A stretch of 64,000 nucleotides of DNA from Setoptus koraiensis (lineage: Eukaryota > Arthropoda). The position numbers and the translations under genes were made by a program. The notes under the pieces were generated by a model. The model did not search any database. It was not told where the DNA came from and saw only the letters and a list, made by a program, of their open reading frames with translations. The DNA lies in contig CM106585.1 of assembly GCA_048013815.1 (NCBI GenBank), positions 11,284,001 to 11,348,000 of the forward strand. Direction: 5' to 3'. This document shows positions 11,501-21,376 of the stretch, in pieces (position 1 is the first letter of the stretch; every line of letters begins with the position of its first letter).

Positions 11501-13822
11501 ATGATTACATGAGCGCTTCTGCCCACGCAAAACTACACTCGTTAAAAATTTGAGATTATCGCTTGGCGATCTTGTACGCTCCTGTAACAAGCTGCTTCAT
11601 GAGCAGCAATCAATGCGCTTTTATATCTACTGAACACCTCGAAATTAGCTCTTTATTCTAACTCTGCAACAACGCTGTTGTGCAGCATTGGTGCAATGAT
11701 TACGCTGACATAATGATGATTTTATTTTGTAGCTAAGCGCCACAACACATCGAGAAATTCAACATGTAGAGGAAGTTTCGATAATCTCTGACAGTTTTCA
11801 TTTCGAGCCTCCCAAAGTTAGATCCTCCGAGTGAATCAATATCGAAGGATTGCTTCAAAGAACTGTGACAACTGAAGGTATTGCGGGCTTGAGGACTCAA
11901 GCTTGCCATCGTGAGGCACAGGTGAGAAGTATCAATTATGCGGCTAGTTTGGTCTAGCACATGTTGATGATGGTGGGCTTAGCTCGACAACAAAAAGCTA
12001 TGTCAAAGGCAAAGAAATAGTCGACAGGGTTATTTTGTTTCCGGAATTGAAACAAAAAGCCAGATCGAAAAAGATAACTAATGTAAAGGAGATACTGAAT
12101 ATTTTCGTGTAGCAGACTGCCTTTCAGTATGGCTAAAAATATCAAGTTCCAAAATGACACTTTCCCAGCATTGACAAGAACTCTGAATGATGTTTTCACC
12201 AAGAGCAAAAGCTGCATGTCATCGCTCTCCTTAGATCACACGATAATTCAAAAAGCAAACAAGTTGATTGGTGTCAGGTAGTTTTCCCATTTCTATCACT
12301 AAAAATATTTGTACACATCCGCAAATTGGTCAACAAGTCCGTTACTCGTCTGTAAATAGTTTGTCATTCAGGAACTACGCCGGCCACAGAAGCAACATCT
12401 GTGACAACAAAGCAATAATTGGTCGCATAATACATGTAATAATGATCATATATTTGACTGTTGCATCTGTAGAGGCCTTATCTTTTACGAGTTCTTGTGT
12501 TAATCTACACTCACATCAATGTATACTAACCCAAGTTACTAAAAATATACTATACCTGTTTTGAAATACAAATGATATAATAACATGTAAATAATGCAAG
12601 AAAAATTGATGATATGATGGTTCATCTCTCAACATGATCTCTGACTGATTCATTGTTGTTTAGTATTGATAAAAAACATTGTATATCCACAGATAGAGAG
12701 ATATTAACATCATTATTGTTATTATAGATATCATGCACGTTGACTCATTATATGCAAAGCAATGAACTTTCCTGGTGTGACCTGGTGTGTTTCAGTCATG
12801 CATCTGCGATATGATGATGCGAAAATTCTCACTTGTACAGAATCAACCACCAGCTAGAAACATTTCTATTTCAGAGATCTCTTAGGTATTATCTAACAGG
12901 TGATTATGCAAACTTTGTGTGCTTTGAAAGGCTTACTTTGAGGCGTGGATGGTTTTGCGAACTCATACAGCAGGGCATTTAGCAGGTGTAGTTAGTGAGT
13001 AATCTGAACTAATCAGTCTTGTTGGTCAAACCAGAATAGAATGTGTGGGCAAAATATGATGCCGCTGGGCAAGTTTTCCCATGATTTTATAAAAATGTTG
13101 AGATGACCAATGATACAGCTTCACAAAGTTCATTGTGTTAGCGTGTTTCAGCAAAAATTATATTCAAAAACCAACATTCACATAATTTTAAATGTTGCAG
13201 TTGATAACAACTTGATTTGCAAAAATATCATGATCTTGTCAGTCATTGTTTGTACTCTAAAAACCAAAAGGATAGAATAGGTTAGATTTACTGGTTTCTG
13301 TTGGCTCTTCTGTGGAAAACAATGAGTGACTTATAGAACAGAATTTGCCTGCGAAGGATAGACTTCGGTTATCAGTCGTCAAGATTGTTAACTAATCAGA
13401 TCCTCTAATCTCCTTTTAATGATCTGTAGCAACGTAGCGCGTTCAGTAAGGTATCGGTTATTGATTGATTATTGAGCCTGGTATCAAAACTTTCGAGTTG
13501 AGCAGAATACACAGCCTTGCTGTTTTAGGATGCGCATTTTTTAGTTTATCGGCACTGTCAGAACCTGTTGTGTAATTACAGTCCCGTCGTTTTCATTTTG
13601 ATGAATACAGTTGTATCATTATATCAAAATGGTACACAACATGACATGTACATTCCGACAAATACAAAAAAAAGAATAAAAACTTTAAGGTTTGCCGGTT
13701 CTTCGTTCGATTGATTGGAGCATGCGCAAGTTTTATGTAAATACTGATCAGATGTTTCATGTCAAGTATAAATTCAATCTTGGAACCTACTATGCTATTT
13801 TGATTTAGACTAAATCTCGAAA
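8583..13822. other. 5.2-kb spacer with microsatellites
   Basis: This lies upstream of the DYRK gene (-) and upstream of the BET1-like gene (+), so it holds two promoters. It carries AC runs near 10273-10290 and 10390-10413, a CG run at 11061-11079, and many short open frames without protein character. Two stretches look weakly coding: a 44-codon frame with a signal-peptide-like start at 10003-10137, and a disrupted coding-like patch at about 11740-12281. Confidence 0.5.
11061..11079. repeat. (CG)n dinucleotide run
   Basis: A 19-bp alternating CG tract. Alternating CG is the classic Z-DNA-forming sequence. It is rare in this AT-rich window. Confidence 0.9.
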
Positions 13823-14137
13823 ATGGGCTCGCACGAAGACAATAACCTAATAGAACAAGATAATAGGAATAGGACGGAAAGACTTGCTCAGAAACTATCC
13901 AGATTAAAGAACGTTGCCGTAGACATTGAGCAAGAAACAAAAGATCACATACCGCTTTTAGATGGAGCTAATTCAGCACTGGAGCGAACTATGAATATGC
14001 TAGGATCTGGACGACTCAGAGTCGTATCCCTGTTGCAGTCAAATCGTCGCAACCGAAAGCTATTTTGTTATACAGTGTTAGTGGTCACCCTCCTTTTGAT
14101 AATTGGATATCACATAATCACCAGAGGTGATGCATGA
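13823..14137 (+). CDS. BET1L: BET1-like Qc-SNARE (BET1L/GS15 type)
   Basis: A small tail-anchored SNARE for membrane fusion between ER and Golgi or within the Golgi. The 104-aa protein has one exon. The SNARE heptad region is at about residues 16-75 and includes the family-like LAQKLSRLKNVAVDIEQE and a following LLDG. The basic NRRNRKLFCY junction at about 73-82 precedes a single C-terminal membrane helix at about 82-98. Length and layout match BET1 and BET1L (110-118 aa). The RLK-DI and NRKLFC features fit BET1L slightly better than BET1. The stop codon is 48 bp from the stop of the convergent TRMT11 gene. Confidence 0.8.
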   Translation: MGSHEDNNLIEQDNRNRTERLAQKLSRLKNVAVDIEQETKDHIPLLDGANSALERTMNMLGSGRLRVVSLLQSNRRNRKLFCYTVLVVTLLLIIGYHIITRGDA

Positions 14138-14185
14138 TTCAATTGGAGGATATTAAAAAAATATGAATATCTAGCACCGTTGTGG

Positions 14186-15577
14186 TCACTCGTTAGTTTT
14201 TTTACTATTATCTCTGTTAAGATATTTTTCTCTGAAATTAGCATCAAGTAAATATGAAATAATACAAACATTCTCTCTACCGTAAATATTCACGGCTTCA
14301 TCTATACTCCTAATTTTCTCCATGACAATCATAACTCGGGAAAGTTGTTGAGTTAGCGTTTGTTCGCTGAAAGAGATCAATTGGAAACACTTATGCAGGG
14401 GGATGTGGTCTTCCACTGTAGCCACTTGTCTAGAGACTGGCAACCAATAAACCAGCCGTCCCCCAATGACAATGTGATTGGCCGCAAATGTCAACAAGTC
14501 TGTTAAGATATCTCTCATTTTATAATCTATCTTGGATGGAAAATGTTGAGCATAAGCATCAAATGGCAAGAGTTTGGCTTTTTGCGTTCCAACTTTTTCT
14601 GTAGATTCACGAATACCATAGGGTGGATCTGTAATGATTGCATCTATCGTTAAAGATGACCTGAATGGACTGCGCGCGGCATCTGATACTAAGACATCTA
14701 AATATTTATCATCAAGGTTGTATTGGGCCAGGTTGCACCTGACACTTTCGTCTGGCTGTCTCGTTTTCAGACCTTGCCTAGATGGTTTGGAGCGTCCATG
14801 TAGAAGTAGAAAATTTATATCAGAACCAAACACGTAGGCACCTTGATATGCTGCGCCAATGAGAAGGCTACCTGAACCAACGAATGGATCATATACTAGG
14901 GAGTTTTTCTTTATATTGGCCACGTTTGCCATTATTAGGCTAAGAGTAGGGTCCATGGACGTATTTGCAATGAATTTTCTCGTTTTTAGACTAAAGTGTT
15001 TAATAATAGATCTATTGCCATCTGTTAGCCATCGTGTGAAGAATAATCGCTTGGGTTTGCTGTCGGACGTAATGATATTTGGATCTTCGCCGTAATATTC
15101 AAACAAGGAATAGACCTGTTCGGGATTTTTCAGATTGATTTCGCCTTTGAAACCGGACAAGAAGTGCATTTTTTCTATCGTTTGAATTTTGTACTCTTGA
15201 GATGCTTTGGAGCCATAGCTTTCCACGTTGATTCTGAATGATTGTTTCGTAAAACTACTCTCTCCCGTGTTGATATTCACTCTGACACTTTCATAAAGAT
15301 CATCGTGAGATTCTGACGAGTGAGCCAAGATCTCCGATAGACTCTTGGCGAGAACACTGTTTGCCACACATTGTTTCAATGAGCTGATATCATCAGTTTC
15401 CACAACAATATAAGGATCATGTGGGGAGCACGGGATATCCGTTGTGAGATTGAATTCGCATTGATACTTCGTTGCCAATGCTCTAAATTCGGGCCAACGG
15501 AATGTCAAATGCTCCTTAACGAAATGTATAAGATAAAGTTTTTTAGTTGAATTCATCTGTCCGGTGAAATTGGGCAT
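14186..15577 (-). CDS. TRMT11: tRNA (guanine-10-N2)-methyltransferase TRMT11
   Basis: The catalytic subunit that, with TRMT112, makes m2G at position 10 of cytosolic tRNAs using SAM. It is intronless and 463 aa, close to the usual length. The N-terminal THUMP-like part starts LYLIHFVKEHLTFRWPEFRA (residues 14-33), a strong family signature. The SAM-binding motif YDPFVGSGSLLIGAA is at 229-243, and the catalytic DPPYG at 317-321 with the expected spacing. The ATG at 15577 gives the expected N-terminus. A start at Met8 cannot be excluded. It is divergent from EARS2, with 243 bp between start codons. Confidence 0.96.
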   Translation of the reverse strand: MPNFTGQMNSTKKLYLIHFVKEHLTFRWPEFRALATKYQCEFNLTTDIPCSPHDPYIVVETDDISSLKQCVANSVLAKSLSEILAHSSESHDDLYESVRVNINTGESSFTKQSFRINVESYGSKASQEYKIQTIEKMHFLSGFKGEINLKNPEQVYSLFEYYGEDPNIITSDSKPKRLFFTRWLTDGNRSIIKHFSLKTRKFIANTSMDPTLSLIMANVANIKKNSLVYDPFVGSGSLLIGAAYQGAYVFGSDINFLLLHGRSKPSRQGLKTRQPDESVRCNLAQYNLDDKYLDVLVSDAARSPFRSSLTIDAIITDPPYGIRESTEKVGTQKAKLLPFDAYAQHFPSKIDYKMRDILTDLLTFAANHIVIGGRLVYWLPVSRQVATVEDHIPLHKCFQLISFSEQTLTQQLSRVMIVMEKIRSIDEAVNIYGRENVCIISYLLDANFREKYLNRDNSKKTNE

Positions 15578-15820
15578 TTGAAGTTGAAGAACAGAAAAGA
15601 ATGGTCCTTACTCCTCACGATATAAACACATAAAACACATGCAGCAGGATAAATAGAAGTGCGCACATTTTTGAAAAAACACGTGGTGAAACTATCGATT
15701 ACCCTATGCTGAAAACAATCATCATTAGATAATTCAAGTTACTTGATAAATTCAAAATCAGAATTTATCCATATTTATTCGTCGAATAACTATATAAGAG
15801 ACACGTACTTGTACGATTTA
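15578..15820. promoter_or_regulatory. Shared divergent promoter TRMT11 / EARS2
   Basis: Only 243 bp separate the two head-to-head start codons, so both genes must share this control region. No TATA box at the expected distance from either gene stands out, as is usual for housekeeping genes. Confidence 0.55.
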
Positions 15821-17582
15821 ATGGTTTTCAGGCGAAAGTGTCTGAGGTTTTTCATTCAATTGAACCGATGCCACAGCTCTCACTCAAGCTCAAAGAAAAT
15901 ATCCCATGTATCACAGAACCTGGTTAGAGTTAGGTTTGCACCTAGTCCCACAGGAAAGATGCACTTTGGTGGGCTAAGAACGGCTTTATTCAATCATATT
16001 TTTGCAAAACAGAATAATGGGTCCTTTGTTCTTAGGATAGAGGATACCGATAAAGCACGACTTGTCGAAGGTTCTGCCGAACACATAGAAGATATACTTA
16101 CTTGGTTTAACATACCACCAGACGAAAGTCCGCTAAAAGGCGGACCGTACGAGCCTTATGTGCAGTCGAAAAGACTTTCGTCATATAAAGCAATAGCCGA
16201 GAGATTGGTTGAAGAGGGACTAGCATATCGTTGTTTTTGCAGCGAGATGCGTTTGGAACTACTAAGAAAACAACAAGCTAAAAATCGACAAAGGATTCGA
16301 TACGATGGAAGGTGCAAGTTATTGACCAAGTCAGAAATTGAAGATAAATTGAAGGAAAATGATGGTCGCTATGTGATAAGATTTGCGTTGCAACCAGGAT
16401 CGCTTACTTTTGAGGATGGAGTTTTTGGAAAGAACACTCAGGACCTTGTGAGGTCCGGCGAGGGTGACTTCGTCATTTTGAAACGAGATGGATATCCAAC
16501 TTATCATTTAGCTAACGTTGTTGACGATAATGCCATGAACATTACACATGTGCTGCGAGGCGGGGAGTGGCTAGCATCAACCACAAAGCACATTCAAATC
16601 TATAAATCTCTTGGTTGGCAAGTGCCCAGCTATTATCACTTCCCTCTACTTACCAACGATGATGGGACCAAGCTTTCCAAACGCCAGAACGACATGGATC
16701 TCGAAACTTGGCGATCTAGGAGCTTCGATAGCTTGGCAATTTTAAACTATCTCACTGCTTTGGGTGGTGGAATGCCGAGTAAGTTAACATCTAATGTCTC
16801 AATTGAGCGATCTCTACTTCAATGATTCACTACTGATTTTGATACTGACGTTTTTTTTCTCGCTTAGAGTCGAAACAGGATACTGTGGATGTGTGGGACC
16901 TCTCGAGACTAATCGAAGAGTTTGATTTCAGTCGTATTCTGACAAACTCTTCCAGATTCAGTGTCGAACGTTTGATAAAACACAATGCCTGTGCATTAAA
17001 AACTTCTTGGGAGAATGACCCTGATGTATTCGTTGATCGTTGTTTAGATTTCTTAAAGAGCCGCAATATAACAGTTGACCTAAAAACTGTCAGCATGAAG
17101 CATCTGATTGGACTCATCATAGATAGGCTATGCTCTTTCGAAGATCTACTAAGTAATGAATATGTGTTTCTGTGGCACTGTCCTGAATTGAATTTCTCGG
17201 ACGCTAAGTATGAATTGGATTATGGTAAGTTAAGATTATGCACCATTATAAGAAATTCTCACATTTTATTAAGATTTATTGTATTCTAATCAAAGAAAAA
17301 ACAACTTTCGTCCGGATAGCCTTTTGCTTGACTGAGACCATTAGAACAGTCGAGGAGTCAGAGTCCTTCGAAAAAGACTCGCTGATGTCTGATTTAAAAC
17401 TGTGTGCTGCCAAAAATAATTTGAATTGGCCGGATTACATGAGATTTCTAAGAAAATCGCTCACAAATTGTAAGGTGGGACTGCCTGTTGTGGAGATATT
17501 GATGTTATTGGGTCAAAGCCGTTCTGTTGAATATCTCAAATCAGCTCTTCAATATGTACAACACTTGGATGCCAATAAATAG
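15821..17582 (+). CDS. EARS2: Mitochondrial glutamyl-tRNA synthetase (EARS2)
   Basis: Charges mitochondrial tRNA-Glu; in many animals it also glutamylates tRNA-Gln for later transamidation. Three exons, 15821-16778, 16868-17224 and 17320-17582, give 525 aa. Introns are 89 and 95 bp with good GTAAGT donors; the second acceptor (ccggatag) has a weak pyrimidine tract but is the one that keeps phase. The Arg-rich N-terminus (about residues 1-33) looks like a mitochondrial presequence. The class I HIGH motif is HFGG at 48-51 inside FAPSPTGKMHFGGLRTALFN, and the KMSKS motif is KLSKR at 284-288. FVLRIEDTDKARL follows as expected. The start chosen is the first ATG; the frame opens further upstream without one. 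An AATAAA at 17599-17604 lies inside the convergent gene's 3' end. Confidence 0.95.
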
Positions 17583-17598
17583 TAGAGTTGACGATGCA

Positions 17599-17604
17599 AA
17601 TAAA
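17599..17604 (+). terminator. EARS2 poly(A) signal overlapping convergent gene
   Basis: AATAAA 17 bp after the EARS2 stop. Cleavage 10-30 bp on would fall within the coding end of the opposite-strand C2H2 gene (stop at 17609), so the two transcripts should overlap. Confidence 0.5.
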
Positions 17605-17608
17605 CGCT

Positions 17609-18603
17609 TCAGATTCTCCTTCTCGAAGCTAGTAAATTTTTGTGAATAACTGCAGTATGCTTCTTCAACGAACTAGCGTCTTGGTATGACATCTCGCAGT
17701 GATCACAGTGGAAAGGTTTAGATACAGTAACCATAGGCGACTTCGATCTAGTTGTTCGGGGACTTGGGGTCTGGAGAATCGAGCTTGTATCTTTTCGGAT
17801 TGTCACTTTTTTGGTAACACTAGACTTCTCTTTAATGGCAGAAGGCTTATCTTTAGTAGCACTCGGCTTTTCTCTAGTAGCACTTGGATTCTCTCTAGTA
17901 GCACTTGGCCTCTCTTTAGTTGCACTTGGCCTCTCTTTAGTAGCACTTGGTCTCTCTTTAGTAGCACTTGGCCTCTCCTTAGTAGCACTTGGCCTCTCCT
18001 TGATAGCACTTGGCTTCTCTTTAGTAGCACTGGCGGCTCTTCTTCTAGTTGTAGCACTGCTTGGAACCTCATATGATTCCTCATCAGTGGTGTCTCCAAC
18101 AGGGTCCGGCACAACAACAGGCACACTTTCAGAGACATATTTTTTCTCTTTAGAGTTTTGTTCATCTGGTGTGTATGTTGAGTTAAAACCCGGAATTATC
18201 ACAGTTAGCTTTTCTAAAAGATACTGTTCAATTTCTAAATCTGTGGGCTTGGCTTGAATGCGCCTAGAGTTGGAGGTTGCAAGAAGTTTTTTTCTTTCAT
18301 TGAACTCATCCTTAGTGAGCAGCCAACCGGCTGGAATCTGTTCAGTTTTAAATGGTAAAAGTTTTGTAAGTGAATACGATAATTAATTACGCAAAAATTA
18401 TAACAGACTGTATATGGCGACAACAACAATTAAGTGAAACCTATTGAATTGTTAGATGAATTATCTGATTTCCAACTCACTTTGTTGTTATTGACCATGA
18501 ATTCGCTATTTTTTTTGAGGCTCAACAAAGCTCGATCGATGGCATCAGGGGTCCTATTGGCACCTTTCGCTGGTCTACCTTTTCTTTTTCTCTGGAAGGC
18601 CAT
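17609..18603 (-). CDS. C2H2 zinc finger protein with PSATKER tandem repeat
   Basis: I do not recognise the orthologue. Two exons, 18481-18603 and 17609-18337, join across a 143-bp intron (AAA|GTGAGT donor, phase 0) to give 283 aa. The N-terminus has a basic AT-hook-like QRKRKGRPAKG. A globular-looking block IPAGWLLTKDEFNERKK starts exon 2. Ten tandem copies of a 7-residue Pro-Ser-Ala-Thr-Lys-Glu-Arg type unit (DNA 17807-18016) make a charged linker. One C2H2 finger (CDHC, 12 residues, H, 4 residues, H) lies close to the C-terminus. A nuclear, DNA- or chromatin-binding role is inferred from the finger and basic patch only. The stop is 26 bp from the EARS2 stop. Confidence 0.72.
17807..18016 (-). 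repeat. 21-bp coding minisatellite (7-aa PSATKER units)
   Basis: Ten in-frame copies of a 21-bp unit in the C2H2 gene, with central units nearly identical and outer units diverged (PSAIKE, PSATRE, PSATKD). This pattern suggests ongoing unit gain and loss in the middle of the array. Confidence 0.92.
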
Positions 18604-19592
18604 AGTGGATGGAATGCGTCGTTTGTTTTTTAAGATTAATAATTGTATAATGGTGTCGATAAAAAAAAGTATTTGTGCGTAAAGTGCAGATTCAACTTGC
18701 ACTGTGGTGCCCAAAGGGGTTGTTGTTTCGAGAGTAAAGTTTGTATTAGATTAATTAGGTGCTGAGCCAACACACAACCCACGTTTGTGAGCCACTTCGA
18801 TATGTGCAACATGGACGCTATACCAACTGTGACCTACACGCATTACATATGCGAGAGCATGTGTGCCGCCCGGTCAGAAAAAAGTAGGTGTGACAGCATC
18901 TCGATACATCCACGGACGCGCGCGCGCGGATTCTTTCTTTCGATTTGGCTTGCCAATAATCTAGAATATCCAGAATAATATTCGAATGATACCCCAGTTG
19001 GGGGCTAGATTTGCTGTTATTTGGTTTTTAGTTGACATCGTGAGAGCTCGTTTTTGGGACCGTGTTACGGGGCGGTTACCCGCCGCATGCACAATTCCGC
19101 GCGGCCAATGCCGGGCATCGATCTATTTTCGATTTGAGACCGCACATTCAGAAGCACAAAGACACAACGCAACCGCGTGCCCTTCACTACACAACAACAA
19201 AACCCTCACTCGACTGAAGCTCTCGGATAAGGCGCCAACGCTAACGAAACCGGCGCCCAAATGATGCAACTAGTGGTATAAGTATGAACTAGTCAGCGCA
19301 TATTGAGGCTGCACTGTCCGCTATTCAAACCTGATTTCAGCCGAAGCATCCAGCGAGTGGGGGTGTGAAGGGCGAATGCGCTACAACAATCCACTTTTGT
19401 TCGCTGTCTAGCATCAATTTAGGCGCCTATCAATTCAAAAAGCTTCATAAAATACCTACCGAGTGGCGTGATATTTGAAAAGTGTTCTTGATATTTAAAC
19501 CAGAGGACAAGCTATCAAATGAAAATTCATTCGTCGATCTGTTATTAACGCAAAATTAACCCCATTAATAGACCAATTGTATATCGAGAACC
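18604..19592. promoter_or_regulatory. Divergent promoter region, C2H2 gene / MECR
   Basis: A 989-bp head-to-head spacer. Parts near 18910-19260 are richer in G+C and CpG than the surroundings, including a CG run at about 18917-18927. No coding signal is seen; open frames here have no protein-like character. Confidence 0.45.
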
Positions 19593-20609
19593 ATGAGTCG
19601 TCTAAGACAATTGAAATTCAACAAATTCGGTGACCCATTAGAGGTTTTGAAGCTGTACCAATCTGATGTCAATCCGTATATATCACAAATATTACAACCT
19701 AAACAATTACTGGTCAAGTACTTAGCATCGCCGATAAACCCAGCTGACATTAACACAATCCAAGGTACTTATGGCGTTAAACCTCCCTTACCCGCAGTGC
19801 CAGGCAACGAGGGACTGGCTTGCGTAATGAGGCAGGGGAATGCAGTTGACCAATTCAAGGAAGGCGACAACGTGATAATGGTTGGCGGCCAGGGTGGAAG
19901 TTGGTCTACCCATGGTATTGTAGAAGAAAAATATCTAGTCAAAGTGGATAAAGACCTTGATCTTGAGGCTGCAGCCCAATTGAAAGTTAATCCTTGCACT
20001 GCATTTAGGATGCTGAAAGATTTTATAAGCTTGAAACCCGGTGATTCTGTCATTCAAAATGGTGCTAACTCAGCTGTGGGTGTATATTCTATTCAACTTG
20101 CAAAACTGTGGAACGTTCGCACGATTAATATCATCAGAGATAGACCCAATATAGCAGATGTGATCAAAGAGCTTAAAGAGTATGGAGCAGATTACGTTCT
20201 GACCGAGACTGAAGTCAGACAGCCAGATACTATGAAAGAGATTTTCAAAAATATTAAGAAACCCAAATTAATGTTGAACTGCGTCGGAGGTAAAAATGCC
20301 CGTGATTGTCTGCGACACTTGGATCACTCTGGCTACTGTGTGACTTATGGTGGGATGTCTAGGCAACCATTCGAGATCCCTCTTGGATCGCATATATTCA
20401 ATAATCTTGCTTTTTTCGGCTTCTGGATGTCGAGGTGGTATGAGAATAATGAAAGAAATAAGATCGAAAACATGGTGAATGAATTGGCCGGTTATTTCAA
20501 GAGTGGTCAGTTGAGAGCCAAGAGAAGTAAAATGATTAGTCTGGATGAATTTCAAGAGGCTTTATCGACTAATTTTGCCAATGTAAAATACATATTTCGC
20601 CCGGAGTGA
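19593..20609 (+). CDS. MECR: Mitochondrial enoyl-ACP/CoA reductase MECR
   Basis: An NADPH-dependent trans-2-enoyl thioester reductase, the last step of mitochondrial fatty-acid synthesis that feeds lipoic acid. It is intronless and 338 aa. It is a zinc-free medium-chain reductase. The signature SPINPADINTIQGTYGVKPP and the next PAVPGNEG lie at about residues 49-77, and the NADPH-binding VIQNGANSAVGVYSIQLAKL at about 152-171. The C-terminal half is complete. No obvious long mitochondrial presequence precedes the domain, so either a short one is used or an upstream exon is missed. An AATAAA at 20628-20633 follows the stop. Confidence 0.95.
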   Translation: MSRLRQLKFNKFGDPLEVLKLYQSDVNPYISQILQPKQLLVKYLASPINPADINTIQGTYGVKPPLPAVPGNEGLACVMRQGNAVDQFKEGDNVIMVGGQGGSWSTHGIVEEKYLVKVDKDLDLEAAAQLKVNPCTAFRMLKDFISLKPGDSVIQNGANSAVGVYSIQLAKLWNVRTINIIRDRPNIADVIKELKEYGADYVLTETEVRQPDTMKEIFKNIKKPKLMLNCVGGKNARDCLRHLDHSGYCVTYGGMSRQPFEIPLGSHIFNNLAFFGFWMSRWYENNERNKIENMVNELAGYFKSGQLRAKRSKMISLDEFQEALSTNFANVKYIFRPE

Positions 20610-20627
20610 TCAATTAATAGTGCTGAC

Positions 20628-20633
20628 AATAAA
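20628..20633 (+). terminator. MECR poly(A) signal
   Basis: AATAAA 19 bp after the MECR stop. The opposite strand carries its own AATAAA at 20648-20653 for cofilin, so the two convergent messages end within about 60 bp of each other. Confidence 0.6.
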
Positions 20634-20692
20634 GGCTAGATTTATAATTTATTGAATTCAAATTTTGTTTATCGTAATTGTGGGCCTTTGTC

Positions 20693-21139
20693 TTATTTGC
20701 CACCTTTTCTGAACGCATCTTCAATGGCGTCTTGAGAGGCTTCCTCAAAGTCACACGCCTGGACATATTTGTAAACACCAACGAGGGCCTTCTTGAGTGC
20801 GTCGTAACTAGATGAGTAAAGCATTTTTTGTTTGATTTTAGATTCTTCTGGACACCAAGTCATTAGTACCAATCTATCTACACACATGGATGTTTTATCT
20901 CCTGATCCTTCGACTAGTACACTTGCTGGGAAATCAAACACACAATAGCGGCATTCTTTTTTGAATCCTCGTAGCTGCTCTAAGAAATCTGAATATTTGG
21001 CATCTCTAGGTCCGGTGGACTCGACATCGATCACCTTTTCATCTTTGATGTGATAAATGATGTAGCGAAATTTTTTATCTTTCTTCACCTCCTCGTAGAC
21101 GGTCTTTGCTTCTGCGGATACGGACACACCAGAAGACAT
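20693..21139 (-). CDS. tsr: Cofilin / actin-depolymerising factor
   Basis: Binds and severs actin filaments in the cytoplasm. It is one 148-aa ADF-homology domain, the usual animal length. The N-terminus MSSGVSVS carries the family regulatory Ser. Other family marks are KFRYIIYHI, KYSDFLEQL, YCVFDFP and the actin-binding helix region with WCPEES and SSSYDALKKAL. Many animal cofilins have an intron just after the start codon; here the ATG is continuous with the domain. It faces MECR tail to tail, 83 bp apart. Confidence 0.97.
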   Translation of the reverse strand: MSSGVSVSAEAKTVYEEVKKDKKFRYIIYHIKDEKVIDVESTGPRDAKYSDFLEQLRGFKKECRYCVFDFPASVLVEGSGDKTSMCVDRLVLMTWCPEESKIKQKMLYSSSYDALKKALVGVYKYVQACDFEEASQDAIEDAFRKGGK

Positions 21140-21343
21140 TTTGGTATTTTAATATTGATTTAATACACTGAAGAGATATATAATAGTGGTGGTGTTGGTG
21201 GTGGTGGTGATAGTAGTAATAATAAATAATAATAATCTATACTATTAAGATGAAGATTTTGTGACAATTGTGAGTACTCTGGATTAGATGTGAAGAAATG
21301 GCTTGCTCATTACACTCAATATATAGATTGAAAGATAGAAAAG

Positions 21344-21376
<33 letters not shown>

